Source: an uncultured Oscillospiraceae bacterium
Lineage (GTDB): Bacteria; Bacillota; Clostridia; Oscillospirales; Acutalibacteraceae
Reading direction: 5' to 3'
Assembly: GCA_905198295.1 (NCBI GenBank)
Contig: CAJKBW010000010.1
Location: 1-47,801 of the forward strand
Length of the DNA: 47,801 nt
The position numbers and the translations under genes are program-made. Positions 16,472 to 24,190 of the stretch are shown one piece after another. Under the pieces are notes generated by a model. The model ran no database searches and was not told where the DNA came from. It worked only from the letters and a program-made list of their open reading frames with translations. Every line of letters starts with the position of its first letter. Within the stretch, counting starts at the first letter, position 1.

Positions 16472-16499
16472 TTCACAGAGACCCACCGCCCTCTACAAT
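16472..16499 (+). promoter_or_regulatory. orphan promoter on the plus strand
   Basis: TTCACA (16472-16477), a 16-base spacer and TACAAT (16494-16499), five of six matches in each box. It points into a 200-base unit ending at a strong terminator. Confidence 0.6.
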
Positions 16500-16534
16500 T
16501 GAGGCCCATCATAACGGAAGGACGGATAAACCAT

Positions 16535-16714
16535 ATGAACCACACGCCGCCGCCGACGGGCATTATGGATAAGATAAACCGGCACGAACACGATGTTTCT
16601 GCACTTCTGCGGAAAGCACACCCCCGGTATCCATTCGTACCAGCCGGTTCGCGGCACTGCACAAGCACTATCGGCAGCACGCTTCCCGCCGTGCATGGTT
16701 CAAACAGCATATAA
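16535..16714 (+). CDS. possible small protein of 59 residues or small RNA
   Basis: An ORF beginning MNHTPPPTGIMDKINRHEHD and rich in Pro, His and Arg, with no recognisable domain. GGAAGGA lies 12 bases before the ATG, somewhat far. A promoter (16472-16499) and a terminator starting at the stop codon enclose it exactly, which speaks for a real transcript. The protein lacks family features, so the transcript may instead be a non-coding RNA of about 240 bases. Not otherwise recognised. Confidence 0.3.
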   Translation: MNHTPPPTGIMDKINRHEHDVSALLRKAHPRYPFVPAGSRHCTSTIGSTLPAVHGSNSI

Positions 16715-16745
16715 AAAAGGGCCGCCCATCGGGCAGCCCTTTTTT
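16713..16745. terminator. bidirectional terminator between the orphan unit and the GNAT gene
   Basis: AAAAAAGGGCCGCCC pairs with GGGCAGCCC and the T run that follows, with a three-base loop. A on one side and T on the other let it serve both the plus-strand unit and the converging GNAT gene, whose stop codon overlaps the right arm. Confidence 0.85.
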
Positions 16746-17175
16746 ATTCCAGTTTTCTGCGCATCATGCGATGCGGCACATGGCCATCCATGTGCTCCTC
16801 GCCGCATACAGTAAAGCCCTGCTTCTCATAAAAGCCGATCACGCGGCACTGGGCGTCGAGCTCCGCCCATTGCGCACCGAGCTGCGCCGCCTTTTTCACC
16901 ATCGCGTCAAGCAGCTCGCCGCCCATTCCGGTACCGCGCCACGCCCGCCGCACCGCCAGCCGGCCGATCCCCATCACGCCCGGCCGCTTTTCATACAGCC
17001 GGCCGGTCGCAACCGGCTCGTCGCCGCGGTACAGCAGCACATGCCGGCTGGTGCGGTCCAGCTCATCCAGTTCCATTTCCGGGGAATACCCCTGCTCGTC
17101 ACAAAATACCTCGAGTCGTATAGCAAACGCCTCATGCAGATCGTCGCCGCCATCAAGCCATCGGATATCGTCCAT
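16744..17175 (-). CDS. GNAT-family N-acetyltransferase
   Basis: 143 residues; transfers an acetyl group from acetyl-CoA to an unknown amine. The acetyl-CoA motif is seen as GRLAVRRAWRGTGMGGELLD (RxxGxG/A variant), with IRLEVFCDEQGYSPEMELDE at the start and VIGFYEKQGFTVCGEE at the end, the pattern of the YjcF/ElaA-like subgroup. AGGTAGGCGG lies before the ATG. Single gene, ended by a shared terminator. No neighbour indicates a substrate. Confidence 0.88.
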   Translation of the reverse strand: MDDIRWLDGGDDLHEAFAIRLEVFCDEQGYSPEMELDELDRTSRHVLLYRGDEPVATGRLYEKRPGVMGIGRLAVRRAWRGTGMGGELLDAMVKKAAQLGAQWAELDAQCRVIGFYEKQGFTVCGEEHMDGHVPHRMMRRKLE

Positions 17176-17522
17176 ATGCCGCCTACCTTTGCCTGTCTGT
17201 TATCGGATAGACCGGATCAAAACCACAGCCGCCCGGAGTTGTGCTGCGTGCCGGAATCGGCCGGATCCGCTCCTGCTTATCCTAACACGCTGCGCGCAAA
17301 AAGGCAAGCATCCGTGCATCATTTTCGGAGTGCTCGCTTTTGAGATTATAATAAGGATTTTTCGTAATTCAGCCGTATGTCTTTTATGTCTGCGTATAAG
17401 TTCATACTCTCTATTGATCAGCCGATGCATTGTCATTTTTGTCTTTCTTTCCCTGTTTAACTATACCAGTATCATTTGCCGATAAGCTTCCGGCTCCATC
17501 CCCATAACATAGCAAACGTCCC

Positions 17523-17551
17523 TTGACAACTCCGCCGGAACCGTGTAAAAT
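17523..17551 (+). promoter_or_regulatory. promoter of the TetR-controlled operon
   Basis: TTGACA (17523-17528), 17-base spacer, TAAAAT (17546-17551): an excellent sigma-A promoter, about 50 bases before the first gene. Confidence 0.85.
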
Positions 17552-17577
17552 AAAAAGCAACTAATTAGTTGGTTTTT
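17552..17577. promoter_or_regulatory. palindromic operator, probably for the TetR repressor
   Basis: CAACTAATTAGTTG (17558-17571) is a perfect 14-bp palindrome; flanking AAAAA and TTTTT extend the dyad to 26 bp with one mismatched pair. It starts directly after the -10 box and covers the transcription start. The operon's second gene encodes a TetR-family regulator, so this is its likely autoregulatory site. Confidence 0.75.
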
Positions 17578-17602
17578 ACTTTACCGGAAAGGCGGATGTG
17601 TT

Positions 17603-18364
17603 TTGTTTTCTCTCGGCTTGACCTCCGTAACCTTTCGTCACCTGGATTTCCGGCAGATTCCCGCATGCTGTGCGCAGGCCGGCCTGTCCTGCATCGAGTG
17701 GGGCGGCGATGTTCATGTGCCGCCCGCAACCCCGGACAGGGCGGTGCAGGCCGCCCGGCTGACCGCCGCCGCCGGACTGCGGGTTTCCTCTTATGGCTCC
17801 TACTACCGATGCGGGGAAACCGATGACGCGCAGGCCGCCTTTGCGCCGCATCTGGAGGCCGCTCGCCGGCTGGGCGCACCAGTGATCCGGCTGTGGGCCG
17901 GCAGCCGGGGCAGCAGTGACGCAGACAGCGTATACTTCCGGCAGATCGTTGAGGAAACCCGTGCGCTGTGCCGCATGGCGGCAAAAGAGAACATCACACT
18001 GGCGTTTGAGTATCATCCGCATACGCTGACTGACCATGCAGATGCTGCCGTCCGGCTGGCCGAGTCGGTTGGCATGACAAATTGCGGACTGTATTTTCAG
18101 GTCGATCCCACCCTGTCGGCTCAAGAAAATCGCCGGGCACTCCGGCGCCTTCTGCCCTTTCTGAAAAAGGTGCATGTATATCACTGTGACCCCGCCTTCC
18201 GGCGCCTGTCGCTCGGGGAAAGCGGCGGGCCGGAGCTGTGGCGGGCGCTTTTAGCAGAGCTGGAGACGGCGTCTGTCTGTACCGACCTGCTGTTTGAGTT
18301 TCTCAAAGACCCCACTCCGGAAGGACTGTTCAGGGAAGCGGAGCTGCTCCGCTCCCTGCTGTAA
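17603..18364 (+). CDS. sugar phosphate isomerase/epimerase-like TIM barrel
   Basis: 253 residues, AP-endonuclease-2/xylose-isomerase-like fold. The opening SVTFRHLDFRQIPACCAQAG then LSCIEWGGDVHVPP is the usual first strand-helix. RLWAGSRGS, ITLAFEYHPHTLTD (metal-binding Glu/His), LYFQVDPTLS and VHVYHCDP follow in barrel order; Glu and His/Asp ligands are present. It likely isomerises, epimerises or dehydrates a sugar or polyol. A TTG at 17603 is the start, with GGCGG seven bases upstream; nearby ATG and GTG codons are out of frame. First gene of an operon with a TetR regulator and a Gfo/Idh/MocA oxidoreductase, a pairing typical of inositol- or keto-sugar-type breakdown. Confidence 0.8.
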   Translation: MFSLGLTSVTFRHLDFRQIPACCAQAGLSCIEWGGDVHVPPATPDRAVQAARLTAAAGLRVSSYGSYYRCGETDDAQAAFAPHLEAARRLGAPVIRLWAGSRGSSDADSVYFRQIVEETRALCRMAAKENITLAFEYHPHTLTDHADAAVRLAESVGMTNCGLYFQVDPTLSAQENRRALRRLLPFLKKVHVYHCDPAFRRLSLGESGGPELWRALLAELETASVCTDLLFEFLKDPTPEGLFREAELLRSLL

Positions 18365-18379
18365 AAGGGAGAGAAGTGC

Positions 18380-19000
18380 ATGGAGCAGAAGAAAAAGGCC
18401 GCACTTACCCGGCAGAAAATTCTGGATGCCGCAGAAATGGAATTTACCGAAAAAGGACCGGATGCGGCTCGCGTGGACCGGATTGCCCGACTGGCCGGTG
18501 TAAATAAGCAGTTGATCTACGCCCATTTCGGCAGTAAGGAGGGGCTGTATACCGCTGTGCTGGAAGCGGTGTACGGACGCTTGTCGTCGTGCGAGGAAAC
18601 GCTGATGAAGACGGATTTTGACGGTCCCGAAGCCGTGCGGCGCATCATATTGGATTATTTCGGCTTTCTGATGGAAAACCCCTCGTTTGTGCGCCTGGTG
18701 CTGTGGGAAAATCTGAACGGCGCCCGGCATGTTCCGGAGACATCCCCCAAGCTGTTCCGCGGCGCCGAACAGCTGCTGCGCCGCGGAGTAAGTCAGGGGG
18801 TTCTGCGTGAGGATCTGGATATTGAGCAGACTGTGCTCTCGCTGAATATGTTCTGCTTTTCCGCGTTTTCCAATGTACATACCCTTTCCCGCCTTCTGGG
18901 CCGGGACCTGGCCGCACAGCAGGAAATGGCGCGCCGCAGCGCCCATATTGCCGACGTGCTGACCGCATACGTACAGAAAAGAGAGGAGATACCGACATGA
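18380..19000 (+). CDS. TetR/AcrR-family transcriptional regulator
   Basis: 206 residues. The N-terminal HTH reads TRQKILDAAEMEFTEKGPDA, then VDRIARLAGVNKQLIYAHFG and SKEGLYTAVLEAVY, the classic TetR pattern (residues about 10-60). The rest is the helical ligand and dimer domain, containing a TetR_C-like stretch around RLVLWENLNG. It lies between two enzyme genes and is expressed from their promoter, which has a matching palindrome, so it should repress its own operon until an inducer, probably the operon's substrate, binds. AGGGAGAG precedes the ATG. Its stop overlaps the next start (ATGA). Confidence 0.92.
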   Translation: MEQKKKAALTRQKILDAAEMEFTEKGPDAARVDRIARLAGVNKQLIYAHFGSKEGLYTAVLEAVYGRLSSCEETLMKTDFDGPEAVRRIILDYFGFLMENPSFVRLVLWENLNGARHVPETSPKLFRGAEQLLRRGVSQGVLREDLDIEQTVLSLNMFCFSAFSNVHTLSRLLGRDLAAQQEMARRSAHIADVLTAYVQKREEIPT

Positions 19001-19959
19001 TTCGTATGGCCGTGGTAGGAGCCGGAAGCATCGGCATGGAGCATATCCGCGCGCTGGAAAAAGCGGAAGGCTGCTGTCTGTGCGCCGTGTGCGACACCGA
19101 TGAGAACAGGGCCGCACAGGCGGCTAAACCATACGGCGTCCCGTGGCTGACCGATTATCGGGAAATCCCCGGCCGCGTGCAGGCCGACGCGGTGATCCTG
19201 AACCTGCCGCATCATCTGCATGCCGACAGCACTGTATTTTTTCTTGAACACGGGCTGCACGTGCTGGTGGAAAAGCCGATGGCCAACACCACCGCAGAAT
19301 GTGACCGCATGCTGGCAGCAGCGGCCCGCAGCGGACGAAAGCTGGCTGTCGGCCATCTCCAGCGGTTTTTCCCCGCCAACCGGGCTGTACGGGAACTGGT
19401 CACATCCGAAAAACTCGGCCGGTTCTGCATGTTCAGCGAACGGCGCACCATCGACTATTTTTCAGCCGACCGTCCCCTCTGGTTTCTGGACCGCCGCACC
19501 GCCGGCGGCGGAATCGTGATGAACTATGGAGCGCATGTGCTGGATAAACTGTTCTGCCTGACCCCTTCCGAGGGAGCCGCAGTATATGCCTCCTGCGGAA
19601 ACGCTAAAAACAGCCGCAATATCGAGGGGCATGCCCAGATGCTGCTGAAATTCCCCTCCGGCCTGAGTGCGGCGGTTACTTTCAGCGGGTATGGACCGAG
19701 CGGATACGATACGTTCTATGATTTCACCAGGGGAACGGTGCGGGTGCAGAGCGGTACGATACTGTCCTACACCACCGACGGCGAATGGCATTCCACCGAA
19801 ATACGCAGCGACGGCAAACACATGGAACGTCAGCTGGAGGCGTTCTGCCGCTATATTCAGTCCGGCACCGCGGATATCGCCACAGGCGAATACGGCCGGC
19901 GGATCGTCGAGACCATCGAACGGATTTACCGCAGCGCAGAATCCGCTCTTGAATGCTGA
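18997..19959 (+). CDS. Gfo/Idh/MocA-family oxidoreductase (TetR operon)
   Basis: 320 residues, NAD(P)-dependent sugar or polyol dehydrogenase family. The Rossmann motif VVGAGSIGMEHIRAL opens the protein; the invariant EKPMANT (Lys of EKP) is at about 91-97. GGGIVMNYGAHVLDKLF is the catalytic H motif, with His in the place normal for the family. The second domain is a beta sheet ending in RIVETIERIYRSAE. Start ATG overlaps the TetR stop by four bases, so translation is coupled. With the TIM-barrel enzyme upstream it likely oxidises a cyclitol or sugar; the substrate is not known. Confidence 0.9.
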   Translation: MIRMAVVGAGSIGMEHIRALEKAEGCCLCAVCDTDENRAAQAAKPYGVPWLTDYREIPGRVQADAVILNLPHHLHADSTVFFLEHGLHVLVEKPMANTTAECDRMLAAAARSGRKLAVGHLQRFFPANRAVRELVTSEKLGRFCMFSERRTIDYFSADRPLWFLDRRTAGGGIVMNYGAHVLDKLFCLTPSEGAAVYASCGNAKNSRNIEGHAQMLLKFPSGLSAAVTFSGYGPSGYDTFYDFTRGTVRVQSGTILSYTTDGEWHSTEIRSDGKHMERQLEAFCRYIQSGTADIATGEYGRRIVETIERIYRSAESALEC

Positions 19960-20235
19960 TTCGCCGCTGAGCCGCCTGCTTGTTGTACAAATGCTGCGTG
20001 GAAACAGACAGATAGAAAAGTGTGATTCTTTCCCGACAAAAACCGACTTTTTCGCCTGCCGCTCCACGGCCTATTAAGTGCCTATTCTGCACTGCCGCTC
20101 ATCCGATATCCCGGCGGCAGAAGCTGACTGATTGGATCCTTTTCCCGCCAACTCTGCTTCCGTGTGCAAAAATCTGCCGCTTGTCCCTCCTTGCCATTTG
20201 TCCTTAATTTGGGGATATACTGAGGTGATGGAACC

Positions 20236-20625
20236 ATGACACAGCTCATACCGGTAAAATACAGGCTCTACACCTATCCGGCCGGCATCACTCCCCGGAT
20301 CCAGGAGATTGCCGGCCATCTGGACAAAACCGACATTCATCCGCATCTTCCCTGCTTCTCCCTGCACACCGAGTACAGCTTCGGCAAACGCAGCCTGAAT
20401 TCCGCGCAGCTGGAGCCATATCCGGAGCTGCGCCAGCGTCAGGTCAACGGCGTGCCGCAGCTCTGGCATTCCGCGCGGTGGGCTAAGCAGTTCGCTGAGT
20501 TCCTTCAGACACTGTGCGGGAAGAATGTCCCGACTGTTATAGAAATCCATCCGCCCTTTGGCGACTATACGAACCTGACACACTTTTTCGCCGTGTACAT
20601 AACGTTATCTATGCTTTTTCAATAG
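20236..20625 (+). CDS. hypothetical protein, possibly truncated
   Basis: 129 residues, not recognised. The sequence is soluble, with VPTVIEIHPPFGDYT near the end looking like a barrel or Rossmann-like strand and then an abrupt tail TLSMLFQ. That abrupt end, about 55 bases before a hairpin-rich repeat element, suggests that the gene was cut short. A TATACT -10-like hexamer stands at about 20215 and GAGG about ten bases before the ATG. No terminator follows directly. It may be a pseudogene fragment or a small intact protein. Confidence 0.45.
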   Translation: MTQLIPVKYRLYTYPAGITPRIQEIAGHLDKTDIHPHLPCFSLHTEYSFGKRSLNSAQLEPYPELRQRQVNGVPQLWHSARWAKQFAEFLQTLCGKNVPTVIEIHPPFGDYTNLTHFFAVYITLSMLFQ

Positions 20626-20680
20626 GAGCGTACAAATTCTTATTTATCAAACTGATTATACAGCGGAAAGAAAGGAGTGT

Positions 20681-20830
20681 GAAGTGAAATATCCTTCGAA
20701 TGTGAAATAATGCCCTTTAGTCATTGCGAAATTTTCTGTTTGCGCAGAAAGTGAAATGAAATCCACCTACCACCTCAGCGATTTCACGCACGAAGTGCAT
20801 TTCACAAATCTCGAAGGGATTTATTTCGTT
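20681..20830. repeat. hairpin-rich repeat element next to tRNA-Ser
   Basis: GTGAAAT occurs at 20684-20690, 20702-20708 and 20751-20757, and its inverse ATTTCAC at 20781-20787 and 20799-20805, so the element has overall dyad symmetry. Between them lie mini-hairpins, such as GCACGAAGTGC and AAATCTCGAAGGGATTT. From memory, similar GTGAAAT-punctuated hairpin arrays occur in clostridial genomes close to tRNAs; that memory is not verified here. It resembles REP or MITE DNA and encodes nothing. Confidence 0.65.
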
Positions 20831-20831
20831 G

Positions 20832-20874
20832 AAAAGAAACAACCTTTGTCTACTAGACAAAGGTTGTTTCTTTT
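20832..20874 (-). terminator. 20-bp hairpin terminator of tRNA-Ser
   Basis: AAAAGAAACAACCTTTGTCT at 20832-20851 is mirrored perfectly at 20855-20874 with a 3-base loop. On the minus strand it begins two bases after the CCA end of tRNA-Ser and ends in TTTCTTTT, so it probably terminates that transcript. The stem is unusually long and perfect. Confidence 0.75.
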
Positions 20875-20875
20875 C

Positions 20876-20966
20876 TGGCGGAGAGAGAGGGATTCGAACC
20901 CTCGAACGGGGTTAACCGTTACACGATTTCCAATCGTGCGCCTTAGGCCAGCTCAGCCATCTCTCC
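20876..20966 (-). tRNA. tRNA-Ser, anticodon GGA
   Basis: The minus strand folds into a class II tRNA: acceptor GGAGAGA/TCTCTCC, D arm with GGCTGAGCTGGCC, anticodon stem CACGA/TCGTG around loop TTGGAAA (anticodon GGA, reading UCC/UCU), a long variable arm, and T arm GAGGGTTCGAATCCCTC. The discriminator is G, and CCA is encoded at 20878-20876. The long variable arm and G73 are serine features. Confidence 0.95.
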
Positions 20967-21007
20967 CTATTTTCTGTTTTGCCGCTTTCAGGGGAAAGCG
21001 CTAGATT

Positions 21008-21036
21008 ATTATAGCGGCTCGGCCGAAAAAAATCAA
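21008..21036 (-). promoter_or_regulatory. promoter of tRNA-Ser
   Basis: Minus strand: TTGATT (21036-21031), 17-base spacer, perfect TATAAT (21013-21008). The tRNA 5' end lies 42 bases downstream of the -10. Confidence 0.8.
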
Positions 21037-21055
21037 GTCCAAATTGCAATTTCTT

Positions 21056-21520
21056 TCATATTTTTTCCCCGGGAAACTGCTTTTCCGCCCGGGTGCGCAG
21101 GATCTCCTCCAAAAGACGGCGGTATGCCTCGTCCTGTTCCGGACGGCGTTTGCTGCTGCCGTGCAGACGACCGCCGCGCCGGCGGATGGTTTTCGCCAAA
21201 TGGCGCGCCGCCAGCAAAGCGTCCATGTTCCCCTCGTGATATACAAAACCGTCCTGATGCAGCGGCACAGCCTGTTTAGCCAGACACATGGCCGCCAGGC
21301 CGTAATCCTGGGTCACGACGATATCGCCCGGCTGAACACGGTTGACCAGAGCAAAATCCACACTGTCCGCGCCGGTGGAAACCGTGACGGTCTGCGCCCC
21401 TTCCCGGGAGAAAACGTGTGCGCTGTCGCACAGCAGAATAACCGGTACGGCATAGCGCCGCGCGGTTTCCAGCGTAATATCCACCACCGGACAGCCGTCC
21501 GCATCGATCAGGATCGTCAA
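21056..21520 (-). CDS. YaiI/YqxD family protein (DUF188)
   Basis: 154 residues, a conserved cytoplasmic family resembling PIN-like nucleases and still without assigned function. The signature MTILIDADGCPVVDITLETA opens it; DIVVTQDYGLAAMCL and the basic RRRGGRLHGSSKRRPEQD near the end complete the family pattern, with conserved Asp residues. The start is TTG at 21520, overlapping the stop of the sirtuin gene by four bases (TTGA), with AGGTG eight bases upstream, so it is translationally coupled. Confidence 0.85.
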   Translation of the reverse strand: MTILIDADGCPVVDITLETARRYAVPVILLCDSAHVFSREGAQTVTVSTGADSVDFALVNRVQPGDIVVTQDYGLAAMCLAKQAVPLHQDGFVYHEGNMDALLAARHLAKTIRRRGGRLHGSSKRRPEQDEAYRRLLEEILRTRAEKQFPGEKI

Positions 21521-22230
21521 AATGTCAGCACCTTTCCCACCGCATCCTGGATCAGCAGATCCGCGCGGGCATCCAGCGGTGTAGCCGAGCGGTTGATGAC
21601 CACCAGATGCCTGCCGCTAAACGCGTCAAGGAATCCCGCCGCCGGATATACCGACAGCGAAGTACCGGCCACGATCAGCAGATCGGCGCCGCCGATCGCC
21701 TGCAAAGCGCCCTGTATGACCGTCTGGTCAAGCTGTTCCTCATACAGCACCACATCCGGCTTGATCACCCCACCGCAGCGGCAGCGCGGAATCCCCACGC
21801 TGTCCCGTATACAGGCGGCGTCGTAATGGCTGCCGCAGCGCAGACAGGTATTGCGGTGAAAGGAGCCGTGCAGCTCCCAGACCCGGCGGCTGCCCGCCTT
21901 CTGATGCAGCCCGTCAATATTCTGCGTGACCACCGCAGCGAGTCGGCCCTCACTCTCCCAACGGGCCAGACAGCGGTGTGCTGTATTCGGCTGCGCATCC
22001 AGACACAGCATTTTTTCGCGGTAAAAGGCAAAAAACGCCTCGGTATGCTGTTCAAAAAAGGAATGGCTGAGGATGGTTTCCGGCGGATAGGCATATTTCT
22101 GCCGATACAGTCCATCCTCGCTGCGAAAATCGGGGATACCGCTTTCGGTGGACACGCCTGCCCCGCCGAAAAACACCGTATTCTCGCTCTCCTCAACCCA
22201 GTGCATCAGGGTCTGCTGCGCCTGTGTCAT
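21517..22230 (-). CDS. cobB: NAD-dependent protein deacylase, sirtuin
   Basis: 237 residues, cytoplasmic. It removes acetyl (or other acyl) groups from lysines with NAD. NAD-binding FFGGAGVSTESGIPDFRSE opens it, VTQNIDGLHQKAG and ELHGSFHRNTC contain the catalytic His, and CLRCG...CRCGG gives the four-Cys zinc site. LLIVAGTSLSVYPAAGF and VVINRS follow. No Ala-Tyr-Arg desuccinylase motif is clear. ATG 22230 has GGGAAG upstream; ATG 22242 has none. It stands between a MATE exporter and DUF188 in one direction. Confidence 0.94.
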   Translation of the reverse strand: MTQAQQTLMHWVEESENTVFFGGAGVSTESGIPDFRSEDGLYRQKYAYPPETILSHSFFEQHTEAFFAFYREKMLCLDAQPNTAHRCLARWESEGRLAAVVTQNIDGLHQKAGSRRVWELHGSFHRNTCLRCGSHYDAACIRDSVGIPRCRCGGVIKPDVVLYEEQLDQTVIQGALQAIGGADLLIVAGTSLSVYPAAGFLDAFSGRHLVVINRSATPLDARADLLIQDAVGKVLTF

Positions 22231-22251
22231 TTTACTTCCCATTTTTTCGCA

Positions 22252-23646
22252 TTATCCCTCCTGTACCACGCCGGCAGCACCGTCCTGCCCGGTGCGTGTA
22301 AGCACCCGGATCCATTTGTAGCGGTTGACCTTGACCACCGCCACCAGACATTTAAGCATCTGATCACACTTCAGGCAGATAAACACGGCCACCGGCGGCC
22401 ACCCCCAGAGATACGCCGCTGCCAGCGAAAGCGGGAGCACCAGTCCCCACATGAAGATCAGGTCGTTGATCATCACAAAACGGGTATCGCCGCCGCCCCG
22501 AACCACCCCGGTGAGCACCGCCATTTGATACGCCGTACCGCAGACTGTTACCGACAGCACGGTCATAAACTGCCGGGCCAGCAACCGGATTTCTTGCGAA
22601 ACGCCGCTGTACAGCAGCAGCACGGCATCCCGGCATAAAAACAGCACCAGCCCTGTTGCCGCCCCGATCAGCACAAACAGGACCTGAAGTGTTTTGGCGT
22701 ACTGCCGCACCCGCCCGACATTGCCCTCGCCGATCGTTTTGCCGATGAGCACCGACGCCGCACTGGCCGAGCCGTAGGTAATTACCGTCAGCACCTGGAA
22801 CACTGTCACCGCAATGCTGTTGGCACCTATGGTTGTCATGCCCATGTGCCCCAGAATTGCCGTCTGCACCATCATGGCAAAGCCCCACAGGGTGTTGGAA
22901 AGGAACACCGGCAGGCCGGAACGCAGAAAATCCTTCCACAGCAGGCTCCCGGCTCCGCGCAGATCCATCGGCCGGAAACGGATTTTGCGGTCCGCAAAGG
23001 CCGTAAAAAGAAGCATAATCAAGCATTCCACCGCGCGGGCGGTAAGCGTGGCAATGGCCGCACCGCGGACACCAAGCCGGGGCGCACCGGCATTGCCGTA
23101 AATCAGCAGATAATTCAGGAACACGTTGATCAGCAGCGTAGACAGCGATACAACAAACCCAATTTTCACTGTTTCCACACTGCGCAGGCTGCACAGCAGC
23201 ACGTTTGTCACCGCAAACAGCGGGTAGGAAAAGCAAATGATCCGGAGGTAACGCACCCCTTCCTCGAGCACCGGCTGATCATCAGTCAGCAGCCCCAGGC
23301 AAAATTCCGGCCAGATGCCGACCACCGCAAAGAGCAACGCCGCCACGCCGACACCGAGCCAGAGGCCGATGCCGGCAATTTTGCGGATGGTATCCGCCTG
23401 CCGCCTGCCCCAGTACTGCGTGGCGAGCACAATCACCGCTTCCCCCACGCCTGTCACCATCATCTGCAGCAAAAACTGAATCTGGTTGACCAGCGCCACG
23501 CCGGACATCGCTTCATCGCTGTAGCGGCTCAGCATCACGTTGTCCGCCAGATTCACACTGAACAGAATCAGGTTCTGCAGGGCGATCATTCCGGTCATTG
23601 AAAAAAAGACGCGATAAAACCTCTTTTCCCTTACCCAAACGCTCAA
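22252..23646 (-). CDS. MATE-family efflux transporter
   Basis: 464 residues, 12 predicted membrane segments. It starts with REKRFYRVFFSMTGMIALQN, then LILFSVNLADNVMLSRY, and repeats the MATE pattern after the midpoint (IMVQTAILGHMG-type strand, SAASVLIGKTIGEGN). Such pumps export drugs or metabolites by sodium or proton antiport; the substrate is unknown. The TTG at 23646 is the only in-frame start that includes the usual N-terminus; GGGGG lies about ten bases before it. It precedes the sirtuin gene by about 20 bases. Confidence 0.9.
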   Translation of the reverse strand: MSVWVREKRFYRVFFSMTGMIALQNLILFSVNLADNVMLSRYSDEAMSGVALVNQIQFLLQMMVTGVGEAVIVLATQYWGRRQADTIRKIAGIGLWLGVGVAALLFAVVGIWPEFCLGLLTDDQPVLEEGVRYLRIICFSYPLFAVTNVLLCSLRSVETVKIGFVVSLSTLLINVFLNYLLIYGNAGAPRLGVRGAAIATLTARAVECLIMLLFTAFADRKIRFRPMDLRGAGSLLWKDFLRSGLPVFLSNTLWGFAMMVQTAILGHMGMTTIGANSIAVTVFQVLTVITYGSASAASVLIGKTIGEGNVGRVRQYAKTLQVLFVLIGAATGLVLFLCRDAVLLLYSGVSQEIRLLARQFMTVLSVTVCGTAYQMAVLTGVVRGGGDTRFVMINDLIFMWGLVLPLSLAAAYLWGWPPVAVFICLKCDQMLKCLVAVVKVNRYKWIRVLTRTGQDGAAGVVQEG

Positions 23647-23674
23647 AACACACGCCGCCCCCTGTTAATGCCGC

Positions 23675-24190
23675 TCAGGGCAGCTTCTCGAGTATGCCGG
23701 CCGCGAGCTCTCTGCCGATGGACAGCAGATCGGTCCCCGCCGGAAAATCACGGAAGGCAACCGTGAAAAAGTACCCTTTGCCGTAGACAAGCAGCTCGCC
23801 GGTTGGCTCGCTCCATTTTGCCGCCTCGCCCAGATTCGGCGCGTCGGCCAGATCACCGTATGCGGTGACGATCGCCTCGAAATCCTCACGCGTGGCCTCA
23901 GCCATATGGACATCCAAAATCGATTTATCCTCTGCAGTAAAATGGATATTGGTCTCCTCGTCGTACAGCAGCGGCTCTTCAAAGGACTTGCCAGTGGCCG
24001 CCTCTACATTCTCCCGGGAAATCAGTGCTTTCAGCTCAACCTTCAAAACAGGCGGCAGCGTAGCCGTAGTTGTCACGGCCGACTCGTCGGCCGAGGAAGT
24101 CTCCGCTTCACCGGCACAGCCGGCAGCCGTCAAAAGCAGGACGCCTGCGCCGAGCGCCGCCAATCCCTGCATAACTTTCTGTTTTTTCAT
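23675..24190 (-). CDS. small secreted lipoprotein, DUF4358-like
   Basis: 171 residues. The signal peptide MKKQKVMQGLAALGAGVLLL ends in a lipobox LTAAGC, so it should be anchored to the outer face of the membrane. The mature part starts with a Ser/Thr/Ala linker and then a compact domain with LKALISRENVEAATGK and HMAEATREDFEAIVTAYGD. Clostridial DUF4358 lipoproteins look similar; the function is unknown. The ATG at 24190 is chosen because it begins the signal peptide. Confidence 0.75.
   Translation of the reverse strand: MKKQKVMQGLAALGAGVLLLTAAGCAGEAETSSADESAVTTTATLPPVLKVELKALISRENVEAATGKSFEEPLLYDEETNIHFTAEDKSILDVHMAEATREDFEAIVTAYGDLADAPNLGEAAKWSEPTGELLVYGKGYFFTVAFRDFPAGTDLLSIGRELAAGILEKLP

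Larger units (their letters stand above)
16285..16743. other. intergenic region between recJ and the GNAT gene
   Basis: It holds the recJ promoter on the minus strand (16369-16341) and, on the plus strand, an independent promoter, a short ORF and a terminator, listed separately. No other gene is seen. Confidence 0.6.
17176..17602. other. intergenic region between the GNAT gene and the TetR-controlled operon
   Basis: About 425 bases, more AT-rich toward the right. It ends in the operon promoter and operator. A minus-strand frame at 17436-17200 has no family features and lies across the GNAT upstream region; it is not accepted as a gene. Nothing else is seen. Confidence 0.5.

Noticed and set aside
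16366..16710. A 114-codon minus-strand frame in the recJ-GNAT gap
   Set aside because: It runs across the recJ promoter and opposite the better-supported plus-strand unit; no ribosome-binding site.
17200..17436. A 78-codon minus-strand frame upstream of the GNAT gene
   Set aside because: The start looks gene-like, but the rest is arginine-rich intergenic sequence with no known pattern and no terminator.
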